From Patescibacteria group bacterium (GTDB lineage Bacteria > Patescibacteriota > Patescibacteriia > Patescibacteriales > UBA12465): DNA of 56,141 bases. Shown piece by piece: positions 1 to 7,569 of this stretch. The position numbers and the translations under genes were made by a program. The DNA lies in contig JAQUHX010000004.1 of NCBI GenBank assembly GCA_028681575.1, positions 1 through 56,141 of the forward strand, read 5' to 3'. The notes under the pieces were generated by a model. It was not told the DNA's origin and made no database searches. It worked only from the letters and a program-made list of their open reading frames with translations. The stretch's first letter is position 1, and each line of letters starts with the position of its first letter.

Positions 1-108
1 CGCTTGTAATTTTTTGGCCTCTTTTTCTTTAAGCTCCAGATTCAATAGATTCGCCAAAGTTTTATTTTTTTCTTGCAGACTTTTAAGCTGCACTAATAAG
101 TTATCCAT
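1..108 (-). CDS. Partial coiled-coil protein, N-terminal 36 codons
   Basis: The reading frame opens at an ATG at 108 and runs off the left edge without a stop, giving 36 residues that begin MDNLLVQLKSLQEKNKT. The visible part is rich in Leu, Lys, Glu and Gln with heptad-like spacing of leucines, so it should be a coiled coil. It lies beyond the terminator of the ribosomal operon and has its own extended -10 box exactly 6 bases ahead of the ATG, so it is probably a separate, leaderless transcript. The family cannot be assigned from so short a piece. Confidence 0.7.
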   Translation of the reverse strand, partial: MDNLLVQLKSLQEKNKTLANLLNLELKEKEAKKLQA

Positions 109-114
109 AACTAA

Positions 115-123
115 ATTATAACA
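115..123 (-). promoter_or_regulatory. Extended -10 promoter for the partial gene at 108
   Basis: On the minus strand the sequence reads TGT-TATAAT, the extended -10 form TGnTATAAT. No good -35 is visible at 15-19 bases upstream. Six bases separate the hexamer from the ATG at 108, so transcription should begin at or within a base of the start codon. Confidence 0.65.
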
Positions 124-134
124 CAAAGAGCCAA

Positions 135-161
135 CAAAAAACCTCCTTGAAGGGAGGTTTT
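135..161 (-). terminator. Intrinsic terminator of the infA-rpsI operon
   Basis: A perfect 9-bp stem (AAAACCTCC with GGAGGTTTT, 138-146 and 153-161) with a 6-base loop is followed on the minus strand by six T residues. It lies 16 bases after the rpsI stop and closes the ribosomal operon. Confidence 0.9.
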
Positions 162-177
162 GAAAAAACAAATAAAA

Positions 178-681
178 TTAACGCTTACTCCATTGTGGGC
201 GCTTGCGAGCTTTTTTAAGACCCGGTTTCTTTCTTTCTTTAGCCCGCTTATCACGAGTTAAAAAATTATCAGTTTTTAAAGCGGTGTGAGTCTCAGGATC
301 AAGAGCCAAAACAGCCCGAGCAACTCCATGACGAACAGCCGCCACTTGGCCAATTAGGCCACCGCCTTTAGCAATTATCGAAACTGCTACATCATTACTG
401 TGGCCGGTAACCTCTAAAGGTTGTAAAGCGGAAGCGGCTAAATCAGCCCCAAAATAATCTTTAATATTTTTACCATTAACTACCGCCTCAGTCGCGGGCA
501 TCTCGGTATAAAGGCGAACTTGAGCAACCGCCGTTTTACGACGACCAAGCCCTTTAAAATACTTCCCAGAAAATTCCACCTTAACAACATCATCTTTTTT
601 TATTGATTTATTTTCAGAGGATTCTTTGGAAGTGATTTTTTTGGCAACCGTTTTTTTAACCACAGGTTTTTTATCGGACAT
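178..681 (-). CDS. rpsI: 30S ribosomal protein S9 with lysine-rich N-terminal extension
   Basis: Protein of the small-subunit head whose C-terminal tail reaches the P-site tRNA. The core starts around residue 40 (FKGLGRRKTAVAQVRLY) and ends with the usual basic tail KARKRPQWSKR. At 167 residues it is longer than the usual 130 or so, because the first 40 or so residues are an extra low-complexity Lys/Ser/Val stretch. It is the last gene of the alpha-type operon, 26 bases after rplM, the usual partner. No Shine-Dalgarno sequence precedes the ATG at 681. The function is certain; the role of the extension is unknown. Confidence 0.97.
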   Translation of the reverse strand: MSDKKPVVKKTVAKKITSKESSENKSIKKDDVVKVEFSGKYFKGLGRRKTAVAQVRLYTEMPATEAVVNGKNIKDYFGADLAASALQPLEVTGHSNDVAVSIIAKGGGLIGQVAAVRHGVARAVLALDPETHTALKTDNFLTRDKRAKERKKPGLKKARKRPQWSKR

Positions 682-707
682 AAGATTTAAATACTTTATT
701 GGAGAAA

Positions 708-1064
708 TTATTTGATGATTAAACGTTTCATCATACCATCACGCAAACGCGTTGGCGGCAACATTTGTTTAACTGCACGGCGCAACACATCAGCCGGATC
801 TTTTAGAAAAATTTCAGACATCTTGCGGGTTTTTAAACCACCAACATAACCAGTGAAGGAGAAATAATTCTTTTGTTCAAATTTGCGACCGGTAAATTTA
901 GCTTGAGGAAGGTTAACAACCTCAACAATATCGCCAAGATCCAAATGTGGTTCGTATTCTGGCTTATTTTTACCACGTAACAAAATAGCAATTTCGCTAG
1001 CCAAGCGACCAATTGCTTGTCCGGAGGCATCTAAGCGGTGAACTTTTCTTTCAATATTTTTCAT
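708..1064 (-). CDS. rplM: 50S ribosomal protein L13, shortened
   Basis: Early-assembling large-subunit protein that binds 23S rRNA. The L13 signature is clear: DASGQAIGRLASEIAILLRGK near the start, the TGYVGGLK region in the middle, and the MLPPTRLRDGMMKRLIIK segment at the end. It has 118 residues where E. coli has 142. The N-terminus is trimmed and the usual loop after the MLP...LKVY region is missing, so it ends on the last conserved helix. It sits between rplQ and rpsI, matching the classical rplM-rpsI pair, and has no Shine-Dalgarno sequence. Coordinates are well supported because the neighbours are close on both sides. Confidence 0.96.
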   Translation of the reverse strand: MKNIERKVHRLDASGQAIGRLASEIAILLRGKNKPEYEPHLDLGDIVEVVNLPQAKFTGRKFEQKNYFSFTGYVGGLKTRKMSEIFLKDPADVLRRAVKQMLPPTRLRDGMMKRLIIK

Positions 1065-1080
1065 AAATATAAACAGTTTA

Positions 1081-1437
1081 TTACTGAACTAATTCTAATT
1101 GAACCATTTCAGCGCCATCGCCTTGGCGATTACCTAATTTAACTATTCGCGTATAACCACCAGCACGCTCAGAATAACGAGGAGCTAAAACCTCTAAGGA
1201 CTTTAAAACAGCCTTTTTATGAAGCAAAAAAGCAGCCAAAGTGCGGCGAGCGGTTAAGGAATTTTCTCCTTTAGCGGCCGTAATCAGTTTTTCGACTAAA
1301 GGACGAACAGCCACCGCTTTCGCTTTGGTGGTCTGAACCTTTTCATACATAATCAAACTGGATGCTAAGTTGCGCAACATTAACTGTCGTGGTCCGCGCT
1401 TACGATCTAAAATTTTATTCTTATTACGGTGTCTCAT
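1081..1437 (-). CDS. rplQ: 50S ribosomal protein L17
   Basis: Large-subunit protein near the peptide exit tunnel. The start MRHRNKNKILDRKRGPRQLMLRNLASSLI is the typical L17 opening, and LVEKLITAAK and the C-terminal GDGAEMVQLELV motif are both present. Its 118 residues are the normal size. It follows rpoA by 26 bases, the standard gene order, and precedes rplM by 16. No Shine-Dalgarno sequence is visible. Confidence 0.97.
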   Translation of the reverse strand: MRHRNKNKILDRKRGPRQLMLRNLASSLIMYEKVQTTKAKAVAVRPLVEKLITAAKGENSLTARRTLAAFLLHKKAVLKSLEVLAPRYSERAGGYTRIVKLGNRQGDGAEMVQLELVQ

Positions 1438-1463
1438 ACTTTTTGAAACGGCTTATCTTTAAG

Positions 1464-2279
1464 CTATTTTTTCTTAGTTTTCTTAGGAGCGGCACTCTTA
1501 GGTTTAGTTACCAGCTCTGTTTTTTCTTCATCTTCTGTTTCATCAGAGGTTTCTTCAATCAACTCTTCTTCAGGGGCTAGTTCCAAAGAGTCGTCTTTAA
1601 TTACCAGTGAGGAAAGTTGATTAACTAAAATTTCAACGGACTGTTCAAAAGCTTCTTGAGGAGTAATAGTTTTATCCGTTTTGATATTCAAAATTAATTT
1701 ATCCCAGTTAGTCATTTTTCCGACACGCGCATCTTCAACATCAATACTTACTGACAAAACTGGCGAAAAAATAGAATCAATCTCGATATAACCAATTTCG
1801 TTATCACGCTTGCCACCCTCAGACATTTTATACCCGCGTCCTTCTTTAACAAAAATTTCCATCTCTAAGCTAGCATTATCTTCAGTTAACTCAGCTAATA
1901 ATAAATCAGGGTTAACAACAACGATGTTAGTATTTTTTTCAATATCAGCCGCTGTAACCTTTTTCTTACCTTTAACTTTTAAAATTAAGCTTCCTTCTTC
2001 TTCGTCGCCCATCATCTTCAGGCGCAGCTGCTTTAAATTTAAAATAATTTCTAAAACATCATCTTTAAGCCCCGGTAAAGCCATAAACTCGTGGCTAACC
2101 CCTTTGATTTTAACACCAATCACGGCTGCTCCCGGCAAGGAAGACAGTAAAATGCGACGCAAAGGATTGCCTAGAGTCATTCCGTATCCGGAATATAACG
2201 GTTCGATAATAATCTGCCCCTCACCGGCGTCTTCGCCCGCTTTAAATTCAATCTTTTTAGGTAAAGCGATTTTTTGCAT
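1464..2279 (-). CDS. rpoA: RNA polymerase alpha subunit lacking the C-terminal domain
   Basis: Assembles the RNA polymerase core through its dimerising N-terminal domain. Residues 1 to about 230 form a complete alpha-NTD, including the YGMTLGNPLRRILLSSLPG dimer motif and the GEGQIIIEPL start. The usual flexible linker and alpha-CTD (two helix-hairpin-helices that bind UP elements and activators) are absent. The protein instead ends in about 40 residues that are first acidic (EEELIEETSDETEDEE) and then Lys-rich. I start it at the ATG at 2279; an in-frame TTG at 2300 would add seven residues but touches a hairpin and lacks support. It lies between rpsD and rplQ. Confidence 0.96.
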   Translation of the reverse strand: MQKIALPKKIEFKAGEDAGEGQIIIEPLYSGYGMTLGNPLRRILLSSLPGAAVIGVKIKGVSHEFMALPGLKDDVLEIILNLKQLRLKMMGDEEEGSLILKVKGKKKVTAADIEKNTNIVVVNPDLLLAELTEDNASLEMEIFVKEGRGYKMSEGGKRDNEIGYIEIDSIFSPVLSVSIDVEDARVGKMTNWDKLILNIKTDKTITPQEAFEQSVEILVNQLSSLVIKDDSLELAPEEELIEETSDETEDEEKTELVTKPKSAAPKKTKKK

Positions 2280-2302
2280 AGATGCTTGAGGCCGCAGCAA
2301 AA

Positions 2303-2316
2303 CCGCTAAAGAGCGG
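2303..2316 (-). other. Hairpin in the rpsD-rpoA spacer
   Basis: CCGCT and AGCGG form a perfect 5-bp stem with a 4-base loop, GC-rich in an AT-rich spacer. On the minus strand it is followed by TTTT and ends 23 bases before the rpoA ATG. It could be a weak attenuator, an RNA processing site or a protein-binding hairpin; nothing in the sequence decides which. Confidence 0.5.
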
Positions 2317-2335
2317 ATCGTCTGGCGACACTAAA

Positions 2336-2968
2336 TTATTTAGAATAATACTCAATGATAACTTGAACGTTAAAGTTAGCCGGTAAATCTGTATCGGCTG
2401 GCTCATGTAAAACTTTAGCCTTTTTTTCGGCGTTATTCCAGCTTAACCAACTAGGACGCTCATCCACTTTGCGCTCCAAAGCTTTTTTAAAAAAAGCATT
2501 TTTTAAACTGCGCTCACGGATAGAAATAACATCACCCTCCTTAACTTGATAGGAAGGAATATCTACTTTTTTACCATTAACTAACAAGTGTCCATGGCCA
2601 ACAACTTGACGGGCTTCAAAACGAGAAACCGCAAAACCAAGACGAAAAACAGTATTGTCTAAACGCATTTCTAACATCTTTAAGAAATTTTTTCCCGCGT
2701 CACCACTCTTCTTTTTTGCGCGTTCAAAAGTGATGCGAAATTGTTTTTCCATCAAATTATAATATCGACGTACCTTCTGTTTTTCTGCTAATTGCTGTCC
2801 ATAATCAGAGACACGACGACGCCCCTTGCTAGCGGCACCATGAAATCCAGGCGCTGTATTACGCTTTACAAGTGCACATTTAGGGGACGAGCAACGCTCG
2901 CCTTTTAAGAAAAGTTTTTCGCCGGCACGACGACATTGTTTGCATTGGGCATCAAGGTTTGTAGCCAT
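2336..2968 (-). CDS. rpsD: 30S ribosomal protein S4, zinc-binding form
   Basis: Primary 16S rRNA-binding protein that nucleates body assembly of the small subunit. Cys9, Cys12, Cys26 and Cys31 form the N-terminal zinc site of the C+ type S4. Residues of about 95-160 carry the S4 RNA-binding domain (MRLDNTVFRLGFA, then GHGHLLVNGKKVDIPSYQVK). Length 210 is normal. In many bacteria S4 represses its own operon; the hairpins around rpsM and rpoA are possible targets here, but that is inference. Neighbours rpsK and rpoA are the expected ones. No Shine-Dalgarno sequence precedes the ATG. Confidence 0.97.
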   Translation of the reverse strand: MATNLDAQCKQCRRAGEKLFLKGERCSSPKCALVKRNTAPGFHGAASKGRRRVSDYGQQLAEKQKVRRYYNLMEKQFRITFERAKKKSGDAGKNFLKMLEMRLDNTVFRLGFAVSRFEARQVVGHGHLLVNGKKVDIPSYQVKEGDVISIRERSLKNAFFKKALERKVDERPSWLSWNNAEKKAKVLHEPADTDLPANFNVQVIIEYYSK

Positions 2969-2993
2969 ATTAAATCAAGATCATTGTTAATTA

Positions 2994-3635
2994 TTAAACG
3001 CGCCGCGGTTTTTTCGGGCGGCAACCATTATGAGGGACTGGGGTCGTATCTTTAATAGCAGTAACATTTAAACCATTAGCATTTAAAGAACGGATTGCCG
3101 ATTCTCGGCCGGTGCCAACACCGGAAACAAAAACCGAAACTTCTTCCAAGCCATATTCTTCTTTAGCTTTCTGACAAGCAATTTTAGTAATAATTGAAGC
3201 GGCGTAAGGAGTAGCCTTCTTAGCACCTTTAAATCCAGCCACACCAGCACTCGCCCAAGATATAACATTGCCATTACTATCAGTCAAAGAAACCATTGTG
3301 TTGTTGTAAGTGGCATTGATATAAGCGCGTCCAACTTTGACAGAATCCAGAGTGCTTTTCTTTTTGCGCTTCTTAATTAATTTTTTCTTAGCCCGCGCCT
3401 GCTTATTCTTTTCCAATTTTTGCTTAATTTCTTCCGGCAATTCCTCAGAACCACTATCCATAGAAAAATTAGAAGAAACCTCTTCCTTTTCGTCTAAATC
3501 TAAAGATTCATCGGCTTTAGTCTTAACTGCTTCTAAATCAGAAGCTTCAACCAAGACCTGCTCTTTAGTTTCTATTTTTTCTTCAGTTGCGGCTGCCTCA
3601 TTTTCGGCAGCAGTAGTATTTTTTTCGTCAGACAT
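2994..3635 (-). CDS. rpsK: 30S ribosomal protein S11 with long charged N-terminal extension
   Basis: Platform protein of the small subunit. The conserved core begins near residue 98 ([18 protein letters not shown]) and ends with the canonical [11 protein letters not shown]. Ahead of it lie about 90 extra residues: an acidic Glu/Ala/Asp-rich stretch followed by a strongly basic block ([16 protein letters not shown]). I use the ATG at 3635 (213 residues); a TTG nine bases upstream would add three residues. S11 is normally about 130 residues, so this is unusually long. It lies between rpsM and rpsD. Identity is certain; the extension has no recognisable domain. Confidence 0.96.
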   Translation of the reverse strand: MSDEKNTTAAENEAAATEEKIETKEQVLVEASDLEAVKTKADESLDLDEKEEVSSNFSMDSGSEELPEEIKQKLEKNKQARAKKKLIKKRKKKSTLDSVKVGRAYINATYNNTMVSLTDSNGNVISWASAGVAGFKGAKKATPYAASIITKIACQKAKEEYGLEEVSVFVSGVGTGRESAIRSLNANGLNVTAIKDTTPVPHNGCRPKKPRRV

Positions 3636-3676
3636 AATTAACAATTGTTTCTTTAAAAAGGAGTTAAAATTAAAAA

Positions 3677-4069
3677 CTAGGTCTTAAGACCAGCCTTAAC
3701 TTTACCGGAAACTGCCGTCATCCGTCGATTACCACGAACAGTCCGACTATTAGTCTTAGTTCTCTGTCCCCGAAGAGGCAAATGCTTAGCATGACGAATT
3801 CCCCGATAAGAATTAATTTCTTTTAACCGTTTAATATTGCTTTGATTTTCACGACGTAAATCACCTTCAACCACAAATTTCTTCTCTACTTGTTCGCGCA
3901 ATTCATTTACTTTATCTTCACTTAAGTCTTGAGCTTTAGTTTCGGGATCAATTTTGGTATCTGCCAAAATTTTCAGCGCTCTGGTGTCGCCAATGCCGTA
4001 AATATAAGTTAAAGATATTTTAATCTTTTTTTCCATGGGAATGTTTACCCCTGCGATTCTAATAGCCAT
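3677..4069 (-). CDS. rpsM: 30S ribosomal protein S13
   Basis: Head protein of the small subunit that forms bridges to the large subunit and contacts P-site t[30 protein letters not shown] is the typical start, followed by the helix-two-turn-helix region and the basic [23 protein letters not shown] segment. Length 130 is slightly over average. It follows rpmJ by 48 bases, a spacer containing a 7-bp hairpin, and precedes rpsK by 41. No Shine-Dalgarno sequence is visible; the bases before the ATG are nearly all A and T. Confidence 0.97.
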   Translation of the reverse strand: MAIRIAGVNIPMEKKIKISLTYIYGIGDTRALKILADTKIDPETKAQDLSEDKVNELREQVEKKFVVEGDLRRENQSNIKRLKEINSYRGIRHAKHLPLRGQRTKTNSRTVRGNRRMTAVSGKVKAGLKT

Positions 4070-4094
4070 AAAATAATAAAAATTTTTATTGAGC

Positions 4095-4114
4095 CTTAAC
4101 CAAAAAAGGTTAAG
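4095..4114 (-). other. Hairpin between rpmJ and rpsM
   Basis: CTTAACC and GGTTAAG form a perfect 7-bp stem around a six-base homopolymer loop, just after the rpmJ stop. No T-run follows directly on the minus strand, so it is not a standard terminator. It may protect or separate the infA-rpmJ part of the message. Confidence 0.4.
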
Positions 4115-4117
4115 CCC

Positions 4118-4231
4118 TTAGCCTTGTCTCTGTTTATGTTTAGGATTTTTACAGATAACATGAACTCGGCCATCTCGACGGACAACCTTACAGTCTTTGC
4201 AGATTTTTTTAACACTCGCTCTTACTTTCAT
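4118..4231 (-). CDS. rpmJ: 50S ribosomal protein L36
   Basis: A 37-residue gene beginning [19 protein letters not shown] and ending [10 protein letters not shown], the complete L36 pattern. The zinc ligands are Cys11, Cys14, Cys27 and His32, so this is the zinc-binding form. It lies between infA (21 bases upstream) and rpsM, the standard bacterial order infA-rpmJ-rpsM. It is easily missed because of its length. No Shine-Dalgarno sequence precedes the ATG at 4231. Confidence 0.97.
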   Translation of the reverse strand: MKVRASVKKICKDCKVVRRDGRVHVICKNPKHKQRQG

Positions 4232-4252
4232 ATTTCTTAAATGATTTAAAAC

Positions 4253-4513
4253 TTAGAGCCGATAAACAATTCTCCCTTTGGTGAGGTCATAAGGACTGAT
4301 TTGGACTCGGACTTTATCGCCCGGCAACAAACGAATGCGGTGCATCCGCATTTTGCCAGAGAGATGAGCCAGAATTTCATGGCCATTTTCTAAAAGCACC
4401 TTAAAGGTTGCCGCCGGCATTAATTCCTCCACCTCGCCCTGAAGCTCAATGAAATCTTTAGCATTCATTGTTTCAGCCTCATTCTGGGATTTATCTTTGG
4501 TACGTTTTGACAT
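4253..4513 (-). CDS. infA: Translation initiation factor IF-1
   Basis: Binds the A site of the 30S subunit during initiation. The OB-fold is complete from about residue 20 ([23 protein letters not shown], then [19 protein letters not shown] and [14 protein letters not shown]). It has 86 residues instead of the usual 72; the extra 15 form a polar N-terminal tail before the internal Met16. A start at Met16 would give the normal length, but the longer frame fits the 80-base leader from the promoter at 4600-4628. It is the first gene of the ribosomal operon. No Shine-Dalgarno sequence is seen. Confidence 0.94.
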   Translation of the reverse strand: MSKRTKDKSQNEAETMNAKDFIELQGEVEELMPAATFKVLLENGHEILAHLSGKMRMHRIRLLPGDKVRVQISPYDLTKGRIVYRL

Positions 4514-4561
4514 TAAGACAAAAAAAATTTGATTAGACTGATGTCAGCCTCATCAATTCTT

Positions 4562-4594
4562 CATATTAACTTATTTATTTGGCAGGTTAATATG
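4562..4594 (-). promoter_or_regulatory. Inverted repeat at the predicted 5' end of the infA operon mRNA
   Basis: CATATTAAC (4562-4570) and GTTAATATG (4586-4594) are a perfect 9-bp inverted repeat with a 15-base spacer. The predicted transcription start, an A at 4593, falls at the outer edge of one arm, so the message would begin with this hairpin. It may stabilise the 5' end, or the same DNA may be an operator. Confidence 0.6.
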
Positions 4595-4599
4595 GGATT

Positions 4600-4628
4600 A
4601 TTATAGAGATAAGTTCTATTCTTGTCAA
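4600..4628 (-). promoter_or_regulatory. Consensus housekeeping promoter of the infA ribosomal operon
   Basis: On the minus strand TTGACA (4623-4628) and TATAAT (4600-4605) are separated by exactly 17 bases, a full match to the sigma-70 consensus. It lies 44 bases after the alaS stop and gives a leader of about 80 bases before infA. This strength fits a ribosomal-protein operon. Confidence 0.93.
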
Positions 4629-4647
4629 TAGAAAATATTATTCCTAG

Positions 4648-4668
4648 AAAAAATCAACTAATTAGCTG
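4648..4668 (-). terminator. Weak possible terminator after alaS
   Basis: A 5-bp stem (one G-U pair) with an AATT loop is followed on the minus strand by ATTTTTT, three bases beyond the alaS stop. The stem is short, so read-through into the ribosomal operon is likely. Confidence 0.35.
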
Positions 4669-4671
4669 GTT

Positions 4672-6522
4672 TTATTCTAAAATTGCTTTAATTCGACGGA
4701 CGCCAGCACTTGAAGATTCCTCTTTGATTATTCTAAAATGTCCCAATTCTTTAGTATTGCTAACATGCGGACCACCGCAAATCTCTTTAGAAAAACCTGT
4801 CACCTCATAAACTCTAACACGATCATCATATTTAGAATCAAAGACCCCCATTGCCCCCGCTTCTCTAGCTTCACTAAGAGACATTTCTGAATAAGCGACT
4901 GGAAGCTCCTGACCAATCACTTGATTAACAATTTTTTCTACCTCAGCTAACTCCTCAGGGCTCATCTTTTTATCATAAGAAAAATCAAAACGCAGTCGCT
5001 CGGCCGTGATATTACTTCCCTTTTGAAAAACTTCAGCCCCTAAAACTCGACGCAGAGCTTCGAGCAATAAGTGGGCGGCCGTATGCAAACGCGTTGTTGC
5101 CACACTGCTATCAGCTAAACCGCCCTTAAATTTACCTGCCGAAGCAGTGCGAGACAGCTCCTGATGTTTAACAAATTCTTGCTCAAAACCAATTCGGTCA
5201 ACTGTTAGCCCGCGCTCCCGCGCTAACTCCTCGGTAATTTCTAAGGGAAAGCCATAACTCTGGTATAAATTAAAGGCCTCAGCCCCGGAAATTTCTTGAG
5301 TTTTTATTTTATTAAATTCAATTAAACCTTTTTCTAAAGTGCGTTTAAACTTTTTTTCTTCTTGACTAAAAGATTCTTTAATAAATTCTTGATTACGAGC
5401 TAGCTCTGGATAAACACCAGCATAATCAGCAATAACTACCTGCGCCAATGAAGACAACCAATCATCATTATTAATATTTAATTGACGACCATAGCGCATT
5501 GCTCGCCGCAATAAGCGTCGCACAATATAACCCTGGTCTGTGTTAGAAGGAGCGACTCCCTGATCATCGCCAACAATAAAGGTAGCTGCTTTGATATGAT
5601 CGGCAATAATCTCGAAAGCACGCTCATTGTCGTCTGCTTTAAAATTAACCCCAGAGAGATCAGCAATCTTAGCGATTAATTTAGAAAATAAGGTCGTTTC
5701 AAAAATGCTTTCTTTTTGACCAACCACCATCGCTAAGCGCTCTAAACCGCCACCAAAATCAACATTTTTGTGAACCAATTCTTCCCAACCAGTTTCTGTC
5801 TGACGATACTGCATAAAAACTGAATTACCGATTTCTAAAAAACGACCACAATCACAATTCGGATGACAAAACGGGCCAAAAGCAGGATCATGAGCCCGGC
5901 CAGTATCATAAAAAGTTTCACTGTCTGGTCCGCCTAGCTCGCCCACAGCATCACCGCGGCGCCAAAAATTTTTATCTCGATAAGCAAAGATTCGCTGATT
6001 AGAAAAATCTAAATCAAGACCCGGTCCCTCTTCGCCAAGACCTAAAGTATCCGGCCCAACTTCCGCCCCCACTCCTAAACGGGTAAAGATTGATTGTAGG
6101 GCTTTAATTGATTCTTCATCGCGCGGTATTTTTCCATCAGCACTCCCAACATAAACAGTCTGATAAAGACGCTGCGGGTCAAGACCGAGTTCACTAACTA
6201 AAAAGTCAAACCACCAATTCAATTGTTCTTCTTTAAAATAATTACCCAAAGACCAATTCCCCAGCATCTCAAAAAAAGTATTGTGACGATGATCGCCAAC
6301 CTCGTCAATGTCTTCACTACGAAAACATTTTTGACTATTGCAAAGACGCTTACCGGCCGGATGCGGTGCTCCAGCTAAATAAGAAACAAGCGGAAACATT
6401 CCTGAATTTGTAAATAACAAAGTAGAATCATTTTCTGGCAACAAAGAAGCGCTCGGCAACAAAGCGTGCCCACGAGCACTAAAAAAATCTAAATATTTTT
6501 GACGGATGTCACTAGCAGTCAT
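4672..6522 (-). CDS. alaS: Alanyl-tRNA synthetase lacking the C-terminal domain
   Basis: Charges tRNA-Ala. The class II catalytic core is clear at the N-terminus (MTASDIRQKYLDFFSARGH, later FRSEDIDEVGDHRHNTFFEMLGNWS), followed by the tRNA-recognition helices and the editing domain with its zinc motif HTAAH and CGGPHVSNTKELG. The protein ends at GVRRIKAILE, the usual end of the editing domain. At 616 residues it lacks the roughly 250-residue C-terminal oligomerisation/C-Ala region of standard bacterial enzymes near 875 residues. The stop is followed closely by the next promoter, so this is the natural end. It is the last gene of the mur operon. Confidence 0.95.
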   Translation of the reverse strand: MTASDIRQKYLDFFSARGHALLPSASLLPENDSTLLFTNSGMFPLVSYLAGAPHPAGKRLCNSQKCFRSEDIDEVGDHRHNTFFEMLGNWSLGNYFKEEQLNWWFDFLVSELGLDPQRLYQTVYVGSADGKIPRDEESIKALQSIFTRLGVGAEVGPDTLGLGEEGPGLDLDFSNQRIFAYRDKNFWRRGDAVGELGGPDSETFYDTGRAHDPAFGPFCHPNCDCGRFLEIGNSVFMQYRQTETGWEELVHKNVDFGGGLERLAMVVGQKESIFETTLFSKLIAKIADLSGVNFKADDNERAFEIIADHIKAATFIVGDDQGVAPSNTDQGYIVRRLLRRAMRYGRQLNINNDDWLSSLAQVVIADYAGVYPELARNQEFIKESFSQEEKKFKRTLEKGLIEFNKIKTQEISGAEAFNLYQSYGFPLEITEELARERGLTVDRIGFEQEFVKHQELSRTASAGKFKGGLADSSVATTRLHTAAHLLLEALRRVLGAEVFQKGSNITAERLRFDFSYDKKMSPEELAEVEKIVNQVIGQELPVAYSEMSLSEAREAGAMGVFDSKYDDRVRVYEVTGFSKEICGGPHVSNTKELGHFRIIKEESSSAGVRRIKAILE

Positions 6523-6534
6523 AAAAATTATTTC

Positions 6535-7569
6535 TTATTTAAGTGGAGGAATAATATTAACTTCTGGCTCTAAGGTCAAGCCAAAACGCGTCTTTACCCC
6601 TTTAATTACCCTTTTAATCTGGGCTAAAACTTGGGCCGCACTCGCGCCGCCATAGTTAACTAAAATTAAAGCTTGCTTTTCATACATGCCTACCGCCCCA
6701 TAGCGCCGCCCTTTAAAACCGGCTTGTTCAATCAACCAAGCGGCTGGAATTTTAATTAAGTTCGGTTTAGAACCAGAAAAAAATTTAATTTCTGGCCAGC
6801 GCTTTTGCAATTTTTTAAATTCTTTTTCCGAAACCTCTGGATTTTTGAAAAAAGAACCAGCATTGGGTAAGATGGCCGGAATTGGTAATTTACTTGCTCG
6901 CAGCTCAGTCACCGCTAAAGCAATCTGCTTTGGAGTTGGAGTCTTTATTTTTTTAGCTAACAAAATCTCTTTAATTCCCCCGTAACTTAAATTTAAGCGT
7001 GGTTCTTTACTTAATTTAACGGTTACGCGATAAATAAAATACTTACCCCTTAAAGACTTTTTAAAAACACTATCACGATAAGCAAAATGACAATCAGACG
7101 CCTTAAAAATTTTAGAACGACCAGTCTTTAAGTTAAGTGCCTCTAAAGAAACAAAAACATCCTTTAACTCCGCACCATAAGCACCGATGTTTTGTACTGG
7201 CGCCGCTCCAACGCTGCCATAAATAGAAGCGAGATTTTCCAAACCATACAAATGACGACGGACCGAATCTTCAACAAACTTTTGCCAGTTTTCGCCGCTA
7301 TAGGCTTGGTACCAAACTGATTTTTTCGTCTCTTTAATAATTTCTGAACCAGTAATTTCATTTTTTATAACCAAGCCTGGCCAAGGTTTTGCTAAAAGAA
7401 TATTAGAACCGCCTCCCAAAATAAAGATTTCTTTTTTATTTTCTTTTGCCCAACTTATCGACTCCTTTAGTTCTCTTAAATTTTTCACAACCGTAAAGTA
7501 GCGAGCTGGCCCACCAATTTTTAAAGTAGTATAGGGAGCAAGAATAACTTGACGCTGAATCTTTATCAT
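6535..7569 (-). CDS. murB: UDP-N-acetylenolpyruvoylglucosamine reductase
   Basis: FAD enzyme that reduces UDP-GlcNAc-enolpyruvate to UDP-MurNAc with NADPH in the cytoplasm. FAD-binding motifs are visible: TTLKIGGPA (14-22), LGGGSN (51-56) and YGSVGAAPVQNIGAYG (117-132). YRDS at 164-167 marks the type I (E. coli-like) fold. Ser239 in AGSFFKNP is the catalytic proton donor, and LEPEV near the end carries the catalytic Glu. Length 344 is normal. Its start overlaps the hisS stop by four bases, and alaS follows 12 bases on, so translation is probably coupled. Confidence 0.96.
   Translation of the reverse strand: MIKIQRQVILAPYTTLKIGGPARYFTVVKNLRELKESISWAKENKKEIFILGGGSNILLAKPWPGLVIKNEITGSEIIKETKKSVWYQAYSGENWQKFVEDSVRRHLYGLENLASIYGSVGAAPVQNIGAYGAELKDVFVSLEALNLKTGRSKIFKASDCHFAYRDSVFKKSLRGKYFIYRVTVKLSKEPRLNLSYGGIKEILLAKKIKTPTPKQIALAVTELRASKLPIPAILPNAGSFFKNPEVSEKEFKKLQKRWPEIKFFSGSKPNLIKIPAAWLIEQAGFKGRRYGAVGMYEKQALILVNYGGASAAQVLAQIKRVIKGVKTRFGLTLEPEVNIIPPLK

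Noticed and set aside
1810-2289. Long plus-strand open frame opposite rpoA
   Set aside because: It is antisense to a conserved rpoA and its protein has no recognisable motif. Similar antisense frames opposite rpsK, ileS, alaS and MreB genes were dismissed for the same reason.
7566-7569. murB-hisS overlap as a sign of gene fusion or frameshift
   Set aside because: It is an ordinary ATGA-type stop/start overlap, with both proteins full length.
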